Source: Pelagibacterales bacterium SAG-MED50
Lineage (GTDB): Bacteria > Pseudomonadota > Alphaproteobacteria > Pelagibacterales > Pelagibacteraceae
DNA: 64,000 bases
Assembly: GCA_014653385.1 (NCBI GenBank)
Contig: JACWER010000004.1
Coordinates: forward strand, 24,028 to 88,027
Direction of reading: 5' to 3'
Part shown: positions 37,600 to 47,164 of the stretch, one piece after another
How the letters are laid out: every line of letters begins with the position of its first letter
How positions within the stretch are numbered: the stretch's first letter is position 1
The notes under the pieces: generated by a model
Databases searched by the model: none
Seen by the model: the letters and a program-made list of their open reading frames with translations, nothing else
Told to the model about the DNA's origin: nothing
Translations under genes and position numbers: made by a program

Positions 37600-37899
37600 A
37601 TGGAAAATGTACTGTTAGTAATTAACATCATCTTAGCTTTAATCTTGGTGTCTTTGATATTATTGCAAAAATCTGAAGGGGGAGCCTTAGGTATAGGTGT
37701 TTCTCAAGAAAATTTCATGCTATCAAGATCAGCAGGTGGTTTTATGACTAAAGCAACAGCGATAGTTGCTACTCTATTTATAATTTGTAGTTTAGCATTA
37801 ACTATTATTTCAAGAGCTGAATTAACACCAACAAGTTCAGTTTTAGATACTATTGAAGAAAAAACAGAAGATACACCTTCAATACCTGAAAATAATTAA
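37600..37899 (+). CDS. secG: Preprotein translocase subunit SecG
   Basis: SecG is the small accessory subunit of the SecYEG channel. The 99-aa protein has two membrane helices, at about 3-22 and 52-70, separated by the family loop LLQKSEGGALGIGVSQENFMLSRSAGG. A hydrophilic tail follows. It lies between tpiA and pyrG, the typical alphaproteobacterial order. Confidence 0.94.
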   Translation: MENVLLVINIILALILVSLILLQKSEGGALGIGVSQENFMLSRSAGGFMTKATAIVATLFIICSLALTIISRAELTPTSSVLDTIEEKTEDTPSIPENN

Positions 37900-37943
37900 T
37901 TAACACTTTCCAATTCAATTTTTATTCGCTATAAGATAATTCC

Positions 37944-39560
37944 ATGGCGCGATATATATTTGTCACCGGCGGCGTGGTTTCTTCCCTAGGAAAAGGTCTC
38001 TCTTCAGCATCGCTTGCTTATTTGTTACAATCTAGAGGTTATAAAGTTAGATTAAGAAAATTAGATCCATATCTAAATGTAGATCCAGGAACAATGAGTC
38101 CATTCCAACATGGTGAGGTTTATGTAACAGATGATGGTGCAGAAACTGATTTAGATCTTGGTCATTATGAAAGATTTTCTGGTGTATCAGCTAAAAAATC
38201 TGACAATATTACAACTGGAAAAATTTATAGCGATGTTCTTAAAAAAGAGAGAAAGGGTGAATATTTAGGAAAGACAGTACAAGTAATTCCACATATCACT
38301 GATCGTATAAAGCAGTTTATTAAAAACGATTCTTCAAAAGAAGACTTTGTAATTTGTGAAATTGGAGGAATAGTAGGTGATATAGAAAGTTTACCATTTG
38401 TTGAAGCAATTAGACAGTTTGCAAATGATGTAGGTAAAAAAAATGCATTATTTATTCATTTAACATTAGTACCTTATTTAAAAGCCTCTGATGAAATTAA
38501 AACAAAACCAACTCAACATTCTGTTAAAGAATTAAGAAGTATTGGAATTCAGCCAGATATAATAATTTGTAGATCAGAAAGATCAATACCACTTGATCAT
38601 AGAAAGAAAATCTCTTTATTTTGTAATGTTGATATTAAAAATGTAATTGAAACTGTTGATGTTCGAACTATTTACGAAGCTCCTTTGAGTTTTTTTAGAG
38701 AAAAACTAGATCTTCAAGTTTTAAGTTATTTCAAATTAAAATCAAAAAAATCTGCAAATCTTAATCCTTGGAAAAAAATTACTAAAATTATTTTAAATAA
38801 CAAAAAACAAGTAAACATTGCAATAATTGGAAAGTATGTAGAGTTAAAGGATGCTTATAAATCCTTAGATGAAGCATTAACTCACGGTGGAATAAATAAT
38901 AAAGTTAAAGTTAATTTAGTTAGAATAGACTCTGAAAAATTAAAAGTTTCAGAAATTAAAAATAAACTTAAAAATATTTCAGGAATATTAATACCAGGTG
39001 GATTTGGAAAAAGAGGAACGGATGGAAAAATAGAGGCGATTAAATATGCTAGATTAAATAAGATTCCCTTCCTAGGTATTTGTTATGGAATGCAAATGGC
39101 AATTATTGAATTTGCTAGAAATCAATTAAATTTAAAAAATGCTACATCAAGTGAATTTGACAAAAAAGGTTTACCAATTATTGGATTAATCAATGAATGG
39201 ACTAAAGATGGACAAATGATCAAGGGTACTGATAAAGATCTTGGTGGAACAATGAGATTAGGTTTATATGATGCTAAATTAAAAGATAACTCATTAATAA
39301 GAAAAATATATAAATCTAGATTAATTAAAGAAAGACATAGACATAGATATGAAGTGAATATTGCTTTTAGAGAAAAATTTGAAAAAAAAGGTATGATTTT
39401 TTCAGGTTTATCACCCGATAGTAAGCTACCAGAGATTATAGAGTTAAAAAATCATCCCTGGTTTATTGGAGTACAGTTTCATCCTGAATTTAAATCTAGA
39501 CCTTTAGCCCCTCATCCTTTATTCTCTTCATTTATCAAGGCAGCTAAAAATCATAAATGA
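37944..39560 (+). CDS. pyrG: CTP synthase
   Basis: PyrG aminates UTP to CTP with glutamine. The 538-aa protein has the synthetase domain beginning YIFVTGGVVSSLGKGLSSAS, the KLDPYLNVDPGTMSPFQHGEVYV block and a C-terminal glutaminase with the nucleophile Cys in GICYGMQMA and HPEFKSRP. No Shine-Dalgarno sequence precedes the ATG; a TATAAG -10-like box at 37930-37935 would put the transcript start within a few bases of the ATG. The first 75 bp are about half G+C, far above the rest of the gene. Confidence 0.97.
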   Translation: MARYIFVTGGVVSSLGKGLSSASLAYLLQSRGYKVRLRKLDPYLNVDPGTMSPFQHGEVYVTDDGAETDLDLGHYERFSGVSAKKSDNITTGKIYSDVLKKERKGEYLGKTVQVIPHITDRIKQFIKNDSSKEDFVICEIGGIVGDIESLPFVEAIRQFANDVGKKNALFIHLTLVPYLKASDEIKTKPTQHSVKELRSIGIQPDIIICRSERSIPLDHRKKISLFCNVDIKNVIETVDVRTIYEAPLSFFREKLDLQVLSYFKLKSKKSANLNPWKKITKIILNNKKQVNIAIIGKYVELKDAYKSLDEALTHGGINNKVKVNLVRIDSEKLKVSEIKNKLKNISGILIPGGFGKRGTDGKIEAIKYARLNKIPFLGICYGMQMAIIEFARNQLNLKNATSSEFDKKGLPIIGLINEWTKDGQMIKGTDKDLGGTMRLGLYDAKLKDNSLIRKIYKSRLIKERHRHRYEVNIAFREKFEKKGMIFSGLSPDSKLPEIIELKNHPWFIGVQFHPEFKSRPLAPHPLFSSFIKAAKNHK

Positions 39561-40381
39561 GTAGTATTAAAGTTAATTGCGGAAACATAGAAATTTCTAA
39601 CGACAATAAAATTTGTATTATCGCAGGTCCTTGTCAGCTTGAAACAGAGCAACATGCAATGGATATGGCTGGTCAAATTAAAGAGATTACAAAAAAATTT
39701 GGACTTGGATTTATTTACAAAACTTCTTTTGATAAAGCTAATCGTACGAGTCTTAAAGGACAAAGAGGAGCAGGTTTAGATACTTCACTTCCAGTTTTTG
39801 ATAAAATTAAAAAAGAATTAGAAGTTCCAATATTAACTGACATTCATAACGTAGAGCAATGTTCACTTGTTTCTGATCATGTTGATGCATTACAAATCCC
39901 GGCTTTTTTATGCAGACAAACAGATTTATTGATTGCTGCTGCTAAAACAAATAAAATTATAAATGTTAAAAAAGGTCAGTTTCTTGCACCATGGGATATG
40001 GTAAATGTAACAAAAAAAATAGCTGACTCAGGAAATAAAAATATTCTAGTTACAGAAAGAGGAGCAAGTTTTGGGTACAATACTTTAGTATCAGATATGA
40101 GATCTTTGCCGATTATGGCAAAGAATGGTTATCCAGTAATTTTTGATGCAACACATTCTGTTCAACAACCTGGAGGACAAGGAGAGTCATCTGGAGGACA
40201 AAGAGAATTTGTTGAATATCTTGCAAGAGCAGCTGTTGCTGTAGGTGTTGCGGGTGTTTTTATTGAAACCCACCAGGATCCAGATAATGCACCTTCTGAT
40301 GGACCAAATATGGTTCCATTAAATAAGTTAGAAAATCTATTAAAACAATTAACCGATATTGATAATTTAATTAAAAAATAG
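39557..40381 (+). CDS. kdsA: 3-deoxy-D-manno-octulosonate 8-phosphate synthase
   Basis: KdsA condenses PEP with arabinose 5-phosphate to make Kdo-8-phosphate for the LPS inner core, linking this operon to the lipid A genes at 25-29 kb. The 274-aa TIM barrel shows IAGPCQLETEQHAM, FIYKTSFDKANRTS, FLCRQTDLL, ERGASFGYNTLVSDMRSLP and HSVQQPGGQGESSGGQREFV. The start overlaps the pyrG stop by 4 bp. Confidence 0.97.
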   Translation: MSSIKVNCGNIEISNDNKICIIAGPCQLETEQHAMDMAGQIKEITKKFGLGFIYKTSFDKANRTSLKGQRGAGLDTSLPVFDKIKKELEVPILTDIHNVEQCSLVSDHVDALQIPAFLCRQTDLLIAAAKTNKIINVKKGQFLAPWDMVNVTKKIADSGNKNILVTERGASFGYNTLVSDMRSLPIMAKNGYPVIFDATHSVQQPGGQGESSGGQREFVEYLARAAVAVGVAGVFIETHQDPDNAPSDGPNMVPLNKLENLLKQLTDIDNLIKK

Positions 40382-41637
40382 TGAGTAAAATTTTAAAAGT
40401 AAAAGCACGTCAAGTATTTGATAGTAGAGGAAATCCAACAGTTGAAGCCGAAGTTTTTGCAAAAAATAATAGTGCTACTGCTATTTGTCCCTCTGGAGCA
40501 TCAACTGGAACTTTCGAAGCTTATGAAAAAAGAGATAAGAATAATAAAAGATATCTAGGAAAAAGTGTTTTTAGAGCTGTAAATTTAGTTAATTCCAAAA
40601 TTTCAAAAAAATTGAAAGGTCAAAATGTTCATAATCAAGAACGTATTGATACTCTTTTGATTAATCTTGATGGAACTAGACAAAAAACAAACCTTGGTGC
40701 AAATGCAATGCTAGCTGTTTCAATGGCTGTTAAAAAACTATCAGCTAAAGTTAAAAAATTACCATTGTATAAAACATTTTCAGTTAAGAAGAGTTTTCAA
40801 CTGCCATATCCTTTAATGAATATAATTAATGGTGGAGCACATGCTAATAACGGACTTAGAATTCAAGAGTTTATGATAAGACCAGATAGAGCAAAAAGTT
40901 TCTCTGAGGCAATGAGAGTAAGTTTTTTAGTTATTAAAAGTTTAAGTAAACTAATCAAAGATAAAGGTTTATCAACATCTGTAGGTGATGAAGGAGGATT
41001 TGCTCCTATGATCAGCAGCAATAATCAAGCATTAGATTTGATAGTTGCAGCTATTAAAAAAGCAGGTTTTAAAAATGGTAAAGATGTTTCAATATGTCTT
41101 GATGTTGCTGCTAATGAGCTATTTAAAAAAGATAAATACTCAATTCATTCTAAAAATTATATTTCAGTTGAAAAATCAATTAAAGAATATCAAAAAATTA
41201 TTAAGAAATATAAAATTAAATCAATTGAAGACCCATTTGCAGAAAATGATTGGATGGCTTGGAATAAATTAATGAAATCAGTCGAGAACGTTCAAATTGT
41301 TGGGGATGATTTGTATGTAACCAATCTTGAAAGACTTAAAAAAGGCTTTTTGAATATTTCTTCAAATTCAATTTTAATTAAATTAAATCAAATTGGCACA
41401 GTTTCCGAAACCTTAGATGTTATTAAATTTGCTCAAACTATTGGATATAAAACAATCATTTCTCACCGATCTGGAGAAAGTGAAGACACATTTATTGCAG
41501 ATTTAGCAGTTGGAACAAATTCCAATCAAATAAAAACTGGATCATTAGCAAGATCAGAAAGAGTTGCTAAATATAATCAATTAATTCGTATTGAAGAAGA
41601 ACTTGGAAAAAAAGCGAGGATGAATAAGATCAATTAA
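40381..41637 (+). CDS. eno: Enolase
   Basis: Enolase converts 2-phosphoglycerate to PEP. The 418-aa protein starts with GTG, sharing one base with the kdsA stop; no nearby ATG fits the conserved N-terminus ILKVKARQVFDSRGNPTVEAEV. It contains SGASTGTFEA, NGGAHANNGLRIQEFMI, GDEGGFAPMISSN, SIEDPFAENDW, GDDLYVTN and SHRSGESEDTFIADLAV. The length is normal. ftsB overlaps its stop by one base. Confidence 0.97.
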   Translation: MSKILKVKARQVFDSRGNPTVEAEVFAKNNSATAICPSGASTGTFEAYEKRDKNNKRYLGKSVFRAVNLVNSKISKKLKGQNVHNQERIDTLLINLDGTRQKTNLGANAMLAVSMAVKKLSAKVKKLPLYKTFSVKKSFQLPYPLMNIINGGAHANNGLRIQEFMIRPDRAKSFSEAMRVSFLVIKSLSKLIKDKGLSTSVGDEGGFAPMISSNNQALDLIVAAIKKAGFKNGKDVSICLDVAANELFKKDKYSIHSKNYISVEKSIKEYQKIIKKYKIKSIEDPFAENDWMAWNKLMKSVENVQIVGDDLYVTNLERLKKGFLNISSNSILIKLNQIGTVSETLDVIKFAQTIGYKTIISHRSGESEDTFIADLAVGTNSNQIKTGSLARSERVAKYNQLIRIEEELGKKARMNKIN

Positions 41638-41939
41638 TGTTAAGATTAATAAAAAGAAATTATTTTTTATTAATATCAGTATTTTTGATTTTATATTTTG
41701 GATTTAATTTATTATCTGGTGAAAGAGGTCTTTTTTCCTATATTGAAAAAAAAGAACTTTTGTCCAACTTGAAAAAAGAAGAATTATCCTTAACTAGTAA
41801 AATATCAGATTTAGATCACAAGAATTCATTATTAAGCACAAATTTGGATCTTGATTATATAGAAACTTTAATTAGAAAAAGGTTTTTATTTGGTAAAGAA
41901 AGAGAGACAATTTATATAATTAAAAAAGATGAAAACTAG
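41637..41939 (+). CDS. ftsB: Septum formation initiator FtsB/DivIC-like
   Basis: This 100-aa protein has one N-terminal membrane helix (about 9-27) and a coiled coil (about 35-75), with the conserved [21 protein letters not shown] tail of the DivIC/FtsB family. In the divisome it joins FtsL and FtsQ. In alphaproteobacteria it usually lies after eno, as here. lipA starts inside its last codons (11-bp overlap). Confidence 0.88.
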   Translation: MLRLIKRNYFLLISVFLILYFGFNLLSGERGLFSYIEKKELLSNLKKEELSLTSKISDLDHKNSLLSTNLDLDYIETLIRKRFLFGKERETIYIIKKDEN

Positions 41940-42849
41940 ACATCCAGAAAAAGAAAACAAACCAATAAATCCAATTAAGAAAAAACCTGATTGGATAAGG
42001 TCTAAACTTACAAATAGTAAAGAGTTTTTTTTAACAAAAACAATTGTAAATAATAATAATTTAGTAACTGTTTGTCAGGAAGCTAATTGCCCAAACATAA
42101 CTGAATGCTGGAGTAAAAGACATGCAACATTCATGATAATGGGTGATACTTGCACGAGAGCATGTGCTTTTTGTGATGTTAAAACTGGTTTACCTGGAAA
42201 ATTGGATCAACTTGAACCTGTTAAAATTGCTCAAGCTGTAAAAAAGTTAAATTTAAAACATGTTGTTATCACTTCTGTTGATAGAGATGATCTTGATGAC
42301 GGTGGATCTGAACATTTCTTTGAAACAATTAATCAAACAAGAAAACAAAATCTAAATACTACTATCGAAGTGTTAACACCAGATTTTTTAAGAAAAGGAG
42401 ATGCATACAAAAGAGTATTAGATGCAAATCCAGATGTGTTTAATCATAATATCGAAACTGTTCCAAGCTTGTATTTAAAAGTTAGACCAGGCTCAAGATA
42501 CTTTTCATCTTTAGAACTTTTGAAAAATGCTAAAAAAATAAATAAAAATGTTTTTACTAAATCAGGAATTATGGTTGGTTTAGGTGAAAGTAGAGATGAA
42601 ATTTTACAAGTAATGGACGATTTAAAAGCTGCTGATGTAGATTTTTTAACTATTGGTCAGTATCTTCAACCATCAACAAAACACTATCCATTAGATAGAT
42701 ATTATACCCCAAAAGAATTTGATGATTTAGGAACAATAGCAAAAGCAAAAGGTTTTTTACTAGTATCTTCATCACCTTTAACTAGATCTTCTTATCATGC
42801 GGATGAAGATTTTGCTAAACTTCAACAAAATAGATTAAATAAGCATTAA
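41929..42849 (+). CDS. lipA: Lipoyl synthase
   Basis: LipA is a radical-SAM enzyme that inserts two sulfurs into octanoyl groups on 2-oxoacid dehydrogenases and GcvH. The 306-aa protein has the auxiliary-cluster motif [12 protein letters not shown] and the radical-SAM motif [10 protein letters not shown], plus GIMVGLGE and [12 protein letters not shown]. It overlaps ftsB by 11 bp. The pdh and lpd genes that usually lie before lipA in alphaproteobacteria are not here. Confidence 0.97.
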   Translation: MKTRHPEKENKPINPIKKKPDWIRSKLTNSKEFFLTKTIVNNNNLVTVCQEANCPNITECWSKRHATFMIMGDTCTRACAFCDVKTGLPGKLDQLEPVKIAQAVKKLNLKHVVITSVDRDDLDDGGSEHFFETINQTRKQNLNTTIEVLTPDFLRKGDAYKRVLDANPDVFNHNIETVPSLYLKVRPGSRYFSSLELLKNAKKINKNVFTKSGIMVGLGESRDEILQVMDDLKAADVDFLTIGQYLQPSTKHYPLDRYYTPKEFDDLGTIAKAKGFLLVSSSPLTRSSYHADEDFAKLQQNRLNKH

Positions 42850-43304
42850 TGCCTAAAGCATCAGTTAAGAGATTAATTGAATGTAAGAAAGATCAGCTAA
42901 TTGATTTAGTTTTAGATATTGAAAAATATCCTGAATTTGTTCCTTTTTGCTTAGGTTCTCATGTTTACGAAAAAAATAAAGAGGGTAAACAAACCTTAAT
43001 CATTGCTGATCTTACAATTGGTAAAGGACCATTTAAAGATACATATAAAAGTGATGTAAAATTTGACAAAGAAAACAGTACCATAAATGTAACCAATATA
43101 GGTGGTCCATTAAATCATTTGGAAAATAATTGGAAGTTTAATGAAATGAAAGGTGGTACTGAAATTTCTTTCGATATTGACTTTGAAATCGAAAATAAAT
43201 TTTTAAATGTTTTAATGTCAAAATCTTTTGAATTTGGTTTAAATAAAATAGCAGATGCTTTTCAAAGAAGAGCTGAAGATCTTTATAAGCCCATAGATAA
43301 TTAA
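42849..43304 (+). CDS. COQ10/RatA-like START-domain protein
   Basis: This 151-aa protein belongs to the polyketide cyclase/COQ10 type of START-like fold: it begins with KRLIECKKDQLIDLVLDIEKYPEFVPFC and ends with FEFGLNKIADAFQRRAEDLY. COQ10 proteins bind ubiquinone and support respiration; the homologous RatA was described as a toxin of ribosome association in E. coli. Next to lipA in alphaproteobacteria, the ubiquinone-binding role is more likely. Its stop abuts the stop of pncC on the other strand. Confidence 0.87.
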   Translation: MPKASVKRLIECKKDQLIDLVLDIEKYPEFVPFCLGSHVYEKNKEGKQTLIIADLTIGKGPFKDTYKSDVKFDKENSTINVTNIGGPLNHLENNWKFNEMKGGTEISFDIDFEIENKFLNVLMSKSFEFGLNKIADAFQRRAEDLYKPIDN

Positions 43305-43769
43305 TTAAATCAAATTTAAAATTATCTTAATTACTTTTCGAACAGTTGATTTTTGAATAGAATTACGATTTTTTGATTTAAATTTATTTTCTTTAATAAG
43401 TAAGGTTTTACCTTTTTTTATTCCAATATAAACCAAACCTACTGGTTTATTTATAGAAGCCCCACCAGGTCCTGCAATTCCAGTAATAGAAACATTTATT
43501 TTACTTTTTGATATTTTAGATAAGTTTTGGACCATAGATTTACAGCATTCTTTGCTTACTGCCCCATATTCTTTTATTATATTTTTATTTACTTTTAATA
43601 TCTTTATTTTTGCTTGATTAGAGTATGTGGTTAAACCCATTTGAAAGTACTTTGATGAACTGGCTAATTTAGTTAAATTATGAGCCAATAATCCACCAGT
43701 ACAAGACTCAGCTACTGATATAGTTAATTTTTTTTTAATTAATTTTTTATGAAGTAATTGAATAGTCAT
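43305..43769 (-). CDS. pncC: Nicotinamide-nucleotide amidohydrolase (CinA C-terminal domain)
   Basis: PncC deamidates nicotinamide mononucleotide for NAD recycling. The 154-aa protein is the CinA C-terminal domain alone, with SVAESCTGGLLAHNLT containing the catalytic Ser, YGAVSKECCKSMVQN, and SITGIAGPGGASINKPVGLVYIG. It follows pgpA with one base of overlap, and its stop codon touches that of the COQ10-like gene in a tail-to-tail arrangement with no spacer. Confidence 0.92.
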   Translation of the reverse strand: MTIQLLHKKLIKKKLTISVAESCTGGLLAHNLTKLASSSKYFQMGLTTYSNQAKIKILKVNKNIIKEYGAVSKECCKSMVQNLSKISKSKINVSITGIAGPGGASINKPVGLVYIGIKKGKTLLIKENKFKSKNRNSIQKSTVRKVIKIILNLI

Positions 43770-44260
43770 TAGAATTTAAGACTTATCAAGTAAATTAATA
43801 TCATTGAATATAATCCAGCCATTATATCATCCATTATTATTCCAAAGTAATTTTTAAAATTTTTATCAAAATAGCTGACTGGAAAAGGCTTTAAAATATC
43901 AAAAAATCTGAAGAAAATAAAAGATAAAACATAATAAATTTCAATTTGTAAACTCAATTGATTGTTTTGGCTTAAGTGCAATACAAGAATTAAAGGCATA
44001 GCTTGACCCAGAACTTCATCAATAACTATTTGTCTTGGGTCTTTATTCTTAAATTCGCTTTCAGCATCTTTTACAGCATAAAAGGAGTAAAAAAATAAAA
44101 GAGTAAAAAAAATTATTGAAAATTTAATATCAGTGTATCCAAGATATTCGTAGGCAATGTATATGAATACAGCTGTAACAAGTGATGTAACAGTTCCTGG
44201 TATTTTGGTCAAATAACCATAACCAAAAAAAGTTGATATTAAAACGTTAATCTTTTTCAT
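43769..44260 (-). CDS. pgpA: Phosphatidylglycerophosphatase A
   Basis: PgpA removes the phosphate from phosphatidylglycerol phosphate to make phosphatidylglycerol. The 163-aa membrane protein has the N-terminal FFGYGYLTKIPGTVTSL motif and the acidic motif DPRQIVIDEVLGQ, with a later KPFPVSYFDKNFKNYFGIIMDDIMAG block. The ATG at 44260 overlaps the ispDF TGA as ATGA, so it is preferred to the upstream in-frame TTG at 44275. Confidence 0.93.
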   Translation of the reverse strand: MKKINVLISTFFGYGYLTKIPGTVTSLVTAVFIYIAYEYLGYTDIKFSIIFFTLLFFYSFYAVKDAESEFKNKDPRQIVIDEVLGQAMPLILVLHLSQNNQLSLQIEIYYVLSFIFFRFFDILKPFPVSYFDKNFKNYFGIIMDDIMAGLYSMILIYLISLKF

Positions 44261-45360
44261 TGTGATATTGAGCAAATAACTTCACAAGCTATTGCTTTTT
44301 CCCTTCCAATTAATCCCAATTTTTCAACTGTTTTACCTTTTAAATTAATAAAATCTTTATCTAAATTTAATAAATTGGATAAAGAATTTATTATTTTAGC
44401 TCTATATTTTGAGACTTTAGGTTGTTCACATATCAAATTAATATCTATGTTATTTATATAAAAATTATTTTTATTTAAGATATCAACAATAGGCACCAAC
44501 ATTTTTGGTGATCTAATATTTTTGAATTTATTTTTGTTATCTGGAAAAAAAGTACCAATATCTTTTTTTCTCATAGCACCTAATAAAGCATCTATTATTG
44601 AGTGTAAAATTACATCTCCATCTGAATGTCCTTTAAGACCAGAATGAAAAGGAATTTTGATGCCACCTAAATAAAGCTTTTTACCTTGGATTAATTTATG
44701 AACATCAAATCCAATTCCAAAGTAAGTTTTCGTATTATTTAAATCTTCTTTAAAAGTAATTTTATTATTTAAAGTTTCACCATCTATAAATTTAATTTTT
44801 AAATTATTGTTAATAAATAAAGTTGCTTCATCTTGAACTATTTTTTTTTGCTTTACTGATAGGTCATAAATATCTTTAAATTTAAAAGCTTGGGGTGTTT
44901 GTGTTAAGTAAGAATTTTTTCTATCAAGATTAAATAATTGATTTTTAACTTTATATTTAATCGAATCTTTTGATGAAATTACAGGAATGGATGCTTTATT
45001 TGTTTGAAGTGATTTAATTAGTCTTTTTAAAAGCTTAGTTGTAAAATTTGGTCTAGCTGCATCATGAATCAAAACATTATTTGGTTTAAATCTTTTAATA
45101 TATTTTAATGCAATTAAAGAAGAGTCAGATCTCTCTTTGCCTCCTTTTATAATTAAAACATTTTTTGAATATTTTTTTTTGATTTGTTTTTTATCATTAA
45201 TCACCAGAATAATTTTCTTAAAAAGTTTTGATGTAATAGCTTTGTCTAAAGAATGTTCAAAAAGAGCTTTATTTTTATACGTAATAAATTGCTTGGGTTT
45301 ATTTGAATTAAATCTTTTGCTTTGTCCAGATGCAAGTATTATAAAATAATTATTCATCAT
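44257..45360 (-). CDS. ispDF: Bifunctional IspD/IspF enzyme
   Basis: This fusion does two steps of the MEP isoprenoid pathway: IspD (MEP cytidylyltransferase) and IspF (MEcPP synthase). The 367-aa protein has the IspD motif ILASGQSKRFNSNKPKQFI at the N-terminus and VLIHDAARPN, then from about residue 215 the IspF motif GIGFDVHKLIQGK, metal site SGLKGHSDGDVILHSIIDALLGA and FPDNKNKFK. IspDF fusions are typical of alphaproteobacteria. Only 22 bp separate its start from the divergent ntrY start. It feeds from Dxr encoded at 21.3 kb. Confidence 0.96.
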   Translation of the reverse strand: MMNNYFIILASGQSKRFNSNKPKQFITYKNKALFEHSLDKAITSKLFKKIILVINDKKQIKKKYSKNVLIIKGGKERSDSSLIALKYIKRFKPNNVLIHDAARPNFTTKLLKRLIKSLQTNKASIPVISSKDSIKYKVKNQLFNLDRKNSYLTQTPQAFKFKDIYDLSVKQKKIVQDEATLFINNNLKIKFIDGETLNNKITFKEDLNNTKTYFGIGFDVHKLIQGKKLYLGGIKIPFHSGLKGHSDGDVILHSIIDALLGAMRKKDIGTFFPDNKNKFKNIRSPKMLVPIVDILNKNNFYINNIDINLICEQPKVSKYRAKIINSLSNLLNLDKDFINLKGKTVEKLGLIGREKAIACEVICSISQ

Positions 45361-45382
45361 ATTAGGTGATTATTTATTAAGA

Positions 45383-47164
45383 ATGTACGATTTTATCAAA
45401 AAAAACATATATTTAATATTCCTATTTATTATCACATTATCTATAGGTTTTTTAACTTTTTTAACTTTTATTGATAAGGGTTTAATTGAGTTGTCAGATC
45501 AAAACTTACAATTTTTATTAATCTTAAATATTGCTTTATTAATACTTCTCTTTGTATTTATCTTTTTAGAAATTAAAAAAACAATTAGAAATGATATTGA
45601 TAAAGATGGTCTTAAATCTAATAAAAAATATATAACTTATTTTGCATTATTTACATTTATACCGTCATTATTAATATCTGTATTTTCATTATTTCTATTC
45701 TCTTTTGCTCTAGAAAAATATTTTGATAAAAAAGTAACCACCGTTGTTAACAACTCTTATGAGCTTGCCAAGGATTATGTTGATGAAGTAAGGAATAAAA
45801 TTCAATCAGAAATAGTTCTTATAGCTTTTGATGTTAACAAAAGTAAAAAGTTTTTAAATGATAACACAAAAGAATATAAAAGATTTTTAAAAACTCAAAA
45901 ACTAATTAGAAGAGTTGACGAAATTCATATTATTGATTCACAAAAAAAGTTATTATTCTCAACTCTCGAAGATGACGATCCCTATATTCCACCACTAGAT
46001 CAAGCTTTAGATCTTGTATTAGATGATGACCGTCCTTTAAAGATTATTAATGCATTTAAAAATAGATCTGCAGCTATAATGCGATTACAAAATTTTGAAG
46101 ATAGATTTATTTATGTTGTTAATTATCTTGATAAAAATATTTCTAAATATTTAACAGAATCTCAAGAAGCTATTAATTTTTATTATACTGTTGAAGAAAA
46201 AAGCACAGGTATAAAAATTTCCTTTGCAATAATTTATATTATCATTGTTTCACTTTTAATGTTTATATCAATATCTATTGCTATTAGATTTTCTTCTAGA
46301 TTTTTTAGATCAATTAATAATTTGATTTTAGCCTCAACTTCAATTGGTAAAGGCAATCTAGATATAAAAGTTCCTGAGGTTAAAACTGATAAAGATTTAG
46401 AAATATTGAATAAAAATTTTAATCAAATGATTGAGCGTCTAAAAGATCAACAAGAGAAATTGATTATTAATGAAAGACATGAAGCTTGGGGTAGTTTAGC
46501 TAGAAAACTAGCTCATGAGATCAAAAATCCATTAACTCCAATTCAATTAACTATTGATAGACTTAAAAATAAATATTCTTCTACATTAAATATAAAAGAT
46601 AAGGAAAATTTTTCAGAAAATTTAAAAGTAATTAATAATCAGATTAAACAAATAGAAAAACTGGTTAATGAATTTTCTGATTTTGCAAGAATGCCCAAAC
46701 CTATATTTCAAAATAATGATTTGATTGAATTAATTAATGATAATATAAAATTACTTCAAGAATTAGATCAAACGATTAAAATTAATTTCAATCACGATAA
46801 CAACCAACTTTTTTTTAATGGAGATAAAGAACAATTAAGTAGAGTTTTTCTTAACTTAATTAAAAATTCAATTGAAAGTATTCAGCAAAAAGCTGAAAAA
46901 GTAAGTAATTTTAACAAGAATATTACCATTGAAGTTAATGAGTTTGATAGTCATATAAGTCTTACAATAAATGATAATGGTATAGGTTTTAAAAATTTGA
47001 ATAATAATATTAAAGAAATTTTGAATCCTTATTTTACAACAAAAAAAGATGGAACTGGACTTGGTCTATCTATTGTAAACAAAATAATTAATGATCATAA
47101 TGGCAGTATTGAATTTATTGAAAAAGATGATGGAGCATCAATCAAGATTGTATTTATAAAATAA
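45383..47164 (+). CDS. ntrY: NtrY-like sensor histidine kinase, no PAS domain
   Basis: The 593-aa membrane kinase has two N-terminal helices (about 8-30 and 42-62), a third near 85-110, an extracytoplasmic loop, a fourth helix near 281-302, a HAMP domain to about 358, a HisKA domain with the phosphorylated H378 in KLAHEIKNPLTP, and an ATPase domain with NLIKNSIES, DNGIGF and GTGLGLSIVNKI. Canonical NtrY (about 750 aa) has a PAS domain between HAMP and HisKA; there is no room for one here. It overlaps ntrX by one base. Likely inputs are nitrogen or redox state, by family knowledge. Confidence 0.9.
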   Translation: MYDFIKKNIYLIFLFIITLSIGFLTFLTFIDKGLIELSDQNLQFLLILNIALLILLFVFIFLEIKKTIRNDIDKDGLKSNKKYITYFALFTFIPSLLISVFSLFLFSFALEKYFDKKVTTVVNNSYELAKDYVDEVRNKIQSEIVLIAFDVNKSKKFLNDNTKEYKRFLKTQKLIRRVDEIHIIDSQKKLLFSTLEDDDPYIPPLDQALDLVLDDDRPLKIINAFKNRSAAIMRLQNFEDRFIYVVNYLDKNISKYLTESQEAINFYYTVEEKSTGIKISFAIIYIIIVSLLMFISISIAIRFSSRFFRSINNLILASTSIGKGNLDIKVPEVKTDKDLEILNKNFNQMIERLKDQQEKLIINERHEAWGSLARKLAHEIKNPLTPIQLTIDRLKNKYSSTLNIKDKENFSENLKVINNQIKQIEKLVNEFSDFARMPKPIFQNNDLIELINDNIKLLQELDQTIKINFNHDNNQLFFNGDKEQLSRVFLNLIKNSIESIQQKAEKVSNFNKNITIEVNEFDSHISLTINDNGIGFKNLNNNIKEILNPYFTTKKDGTGLGLSIVNKIINDHNGSIEFIEKDDGASIKIVFIK

